The position numbers and the translations under genes were made by a program. Positions 63,581 through 64,000 of a stretch of DNA of 64,000 nucleotides are shown piece after piece. Within the stretch, counting starts at the first letter, position 1; each line of letters starts with the position of its first letter. Origin of the DNA: Flavobacterium chryseum (GTDB lineage Bacteria > Bacteroidota > Bacteroidia > Flavobacteriales > Flavobacteriaceae); NCBI RefSeq assembly GCF_004362015.1, contig NZ_SNWW01000001.1, forward strand, positions 837,194-901,193. Reading direction: 5' to 3'. Below the pieces are notes generated by a model, which had not been told where the DNA came from, searched no databases, and saw nothing but the letters and a program-made list of their open reading frames with translations.

Positions 63581-63675
63581 GGAGCTGTTTCCCGCTATGC
63601 GTTCCAATCTTTTGTGCCGACCCCCGGCACAAAAGGATTTCCACCGAGACTTCGGGACTATCGGGGCTAGGGCAG
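63581..63675 (+). repeat. Dispersed hairpin element (copy 2)
   Basis: GGAGCTGTTTCCCGCTATGC, a perfect 10-base stem CTTTTGTGCC/GGCACAAAAG (63609-63618 with 63626-63635), then GGATTTCCACC and ACTATCGGGGCTAGGGC. The flanks correspond to the reverse complement of 50119-50180, while the stem sequence is different. Confidence 0.6.
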
Positions 63676-64000
63676 TTGTTTTCAAAAGAAACATACTTAT
63701 ATATTAAGTAAAGAAAGCAATGTCAAATCACAAAATAATCTTTTTGCCTTGTTGAAAGTCCTATTCAAACCCCATAAATGTCAAAAAACGCTTTAAAACC
63801 CAATTTTACATGTTATTGAATAGTTCTGCAAAAAGGGTTAATTAAGGTGCGAAGTCCATAAAACAGGGATGAATTAGAAGCTGAGGATTGCGAAACCCAC
63901 AACTCGCTACAGAAATTCCTCACAAATACTAAAAAAGTTATAATTGTAAAAAGGGGGTTATCAGAGAGTTAAGAAAAAGTTTTGAAAAAGGTTGAAATTA
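63676..64000. other. 325-base non-coding right end
   Basis: No open frame of note. The last 70 bases (AAAAAGTTATAATTGTAAAAAG onwards in meaning, with GAAAAAGTTTTGAAAAAGG at about 63972-63990) are A-rich and resemble the leader that often precedes rRNA operons in Flavobacterium; this is only an impression, as no rRNA lies inside the window. Confidence 0.35.

Noticed and set aside
63609..63635. GC-rich hairpin that could be mistaken for a tRNA arm or terminator
   Set aside because: No cloverleaf, anticodon arm or T-loop; no T-run follows; it belongs to the dispersed hairpin element also seen at 50119.
4741..63675. CRISPR array
   Set aside because: Repeats are palindromic, scattered and of different sequence; no regular direct repeat-spacer spacing and no cas genes.

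Overview
The window is ordinary chromosome from a member of the Bacteroidota, most likely a Flavobacterium. The evidence is the AT-rich base composition, Bacteroidota-type promoters (TTTG, a spacer of about 17-21 bases, then TAnnTTTG), the near absence of Shine-Dalgarno sequences, Bacteroidota-specific families (DUF3857/transglutaminase, the DUF1800-DUF1501 pair, a DAHP synthase-chorismate mutase fusion, exbB-exbD-exbD-tonB) and many short intergenic inverted repeats. I see no phage, transposase, plasmid, CRISPR, tRNA or rRNA gene.

Layout. 1-2797 (-): C-terminally cut large exported protein. 2988-3337: XRE-type HTH gene broken by a one-base deletion. 3413-5284 (-): aspartate kinase and an SSAT-like acetyltransferase. 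5547-13037: fructose-1,6-bisphosphatase, TerB-like protein, HupE/UreJ-like membrane protein, dCMP deaminase, S41 protease, lipoprotein, small flavoprotein, MarC protein and DUF3109 protein. 13371-17007: class Ia ribonucleotide reductase (nrdB, nrdA). 17864-20440: DUF1800-DUF1501 pair. 20682-25138: Phe/Tyr operon (prephenate dehydratase, aminotransferase, prephenate dehydrogenase, DAHP synthase-chorismate mutase) preceded by a Phe-rich leader peptide and attenuator. 25248-34453: rsgA, dtd, three DUF3857 paralogues, a MazG-like protein and aroA. 34847-44170: queA, kynU, glycine-zipper lipoprotein, a Cys-rich TIM-barrel-like protein, an AsmA-like protein and a penicillin-acylase-family hydrolase. 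44256-49912 (-): small secreted proteins, a serine hydrolase, two DUF4440 proteins, an AraC regulator and a GNAT enzyme. 50302-53240: kmo and a HerA-like ATPase. 53620-59412: TonB energy-transduction operon with a PstS-like lipoprotein and a TPR protein. 59512-63416: queE, a YfiT/DinB protein, a methyltransferase, a Cys-cluster protein and an FtsX/LolC-like permease. 63417-64000 is non-coding and carries a dispersed hairpin repeat.

How the genes work together. DAHP synthase-chorismate mutase, prephenate dehydratase, prephenate dehydrogenase and an aminotransferase form a transcription unit for Phe and Tyr; aroA (shikimate pathway) lies 8 kb further on. queE and queA both serve queuosine synthesis. 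kynU and kmo serve the kynurenine route but lie 13 kb apart. ExbB/ExbD/ExbD/TonB energise outer-membrane TonB-dependent transport.

The most notable finding is the attenuator at 20682-20884: a 26-codon reading frame with six Phe and two Tyr codons, a terminator hairpin, and a two-part competing antiterminator whose first strand lies inside the leader gene just after the Phe codons. Other points worth a look are two DUF3857 paralogues that have lost the transglutaminase Cys and His, an aroA N-terminus encoded by an intergenic repeat, inverted repeats placed 9-13 bases after stop codons, and the unfamiliar 603-residue Cys-rich protein.
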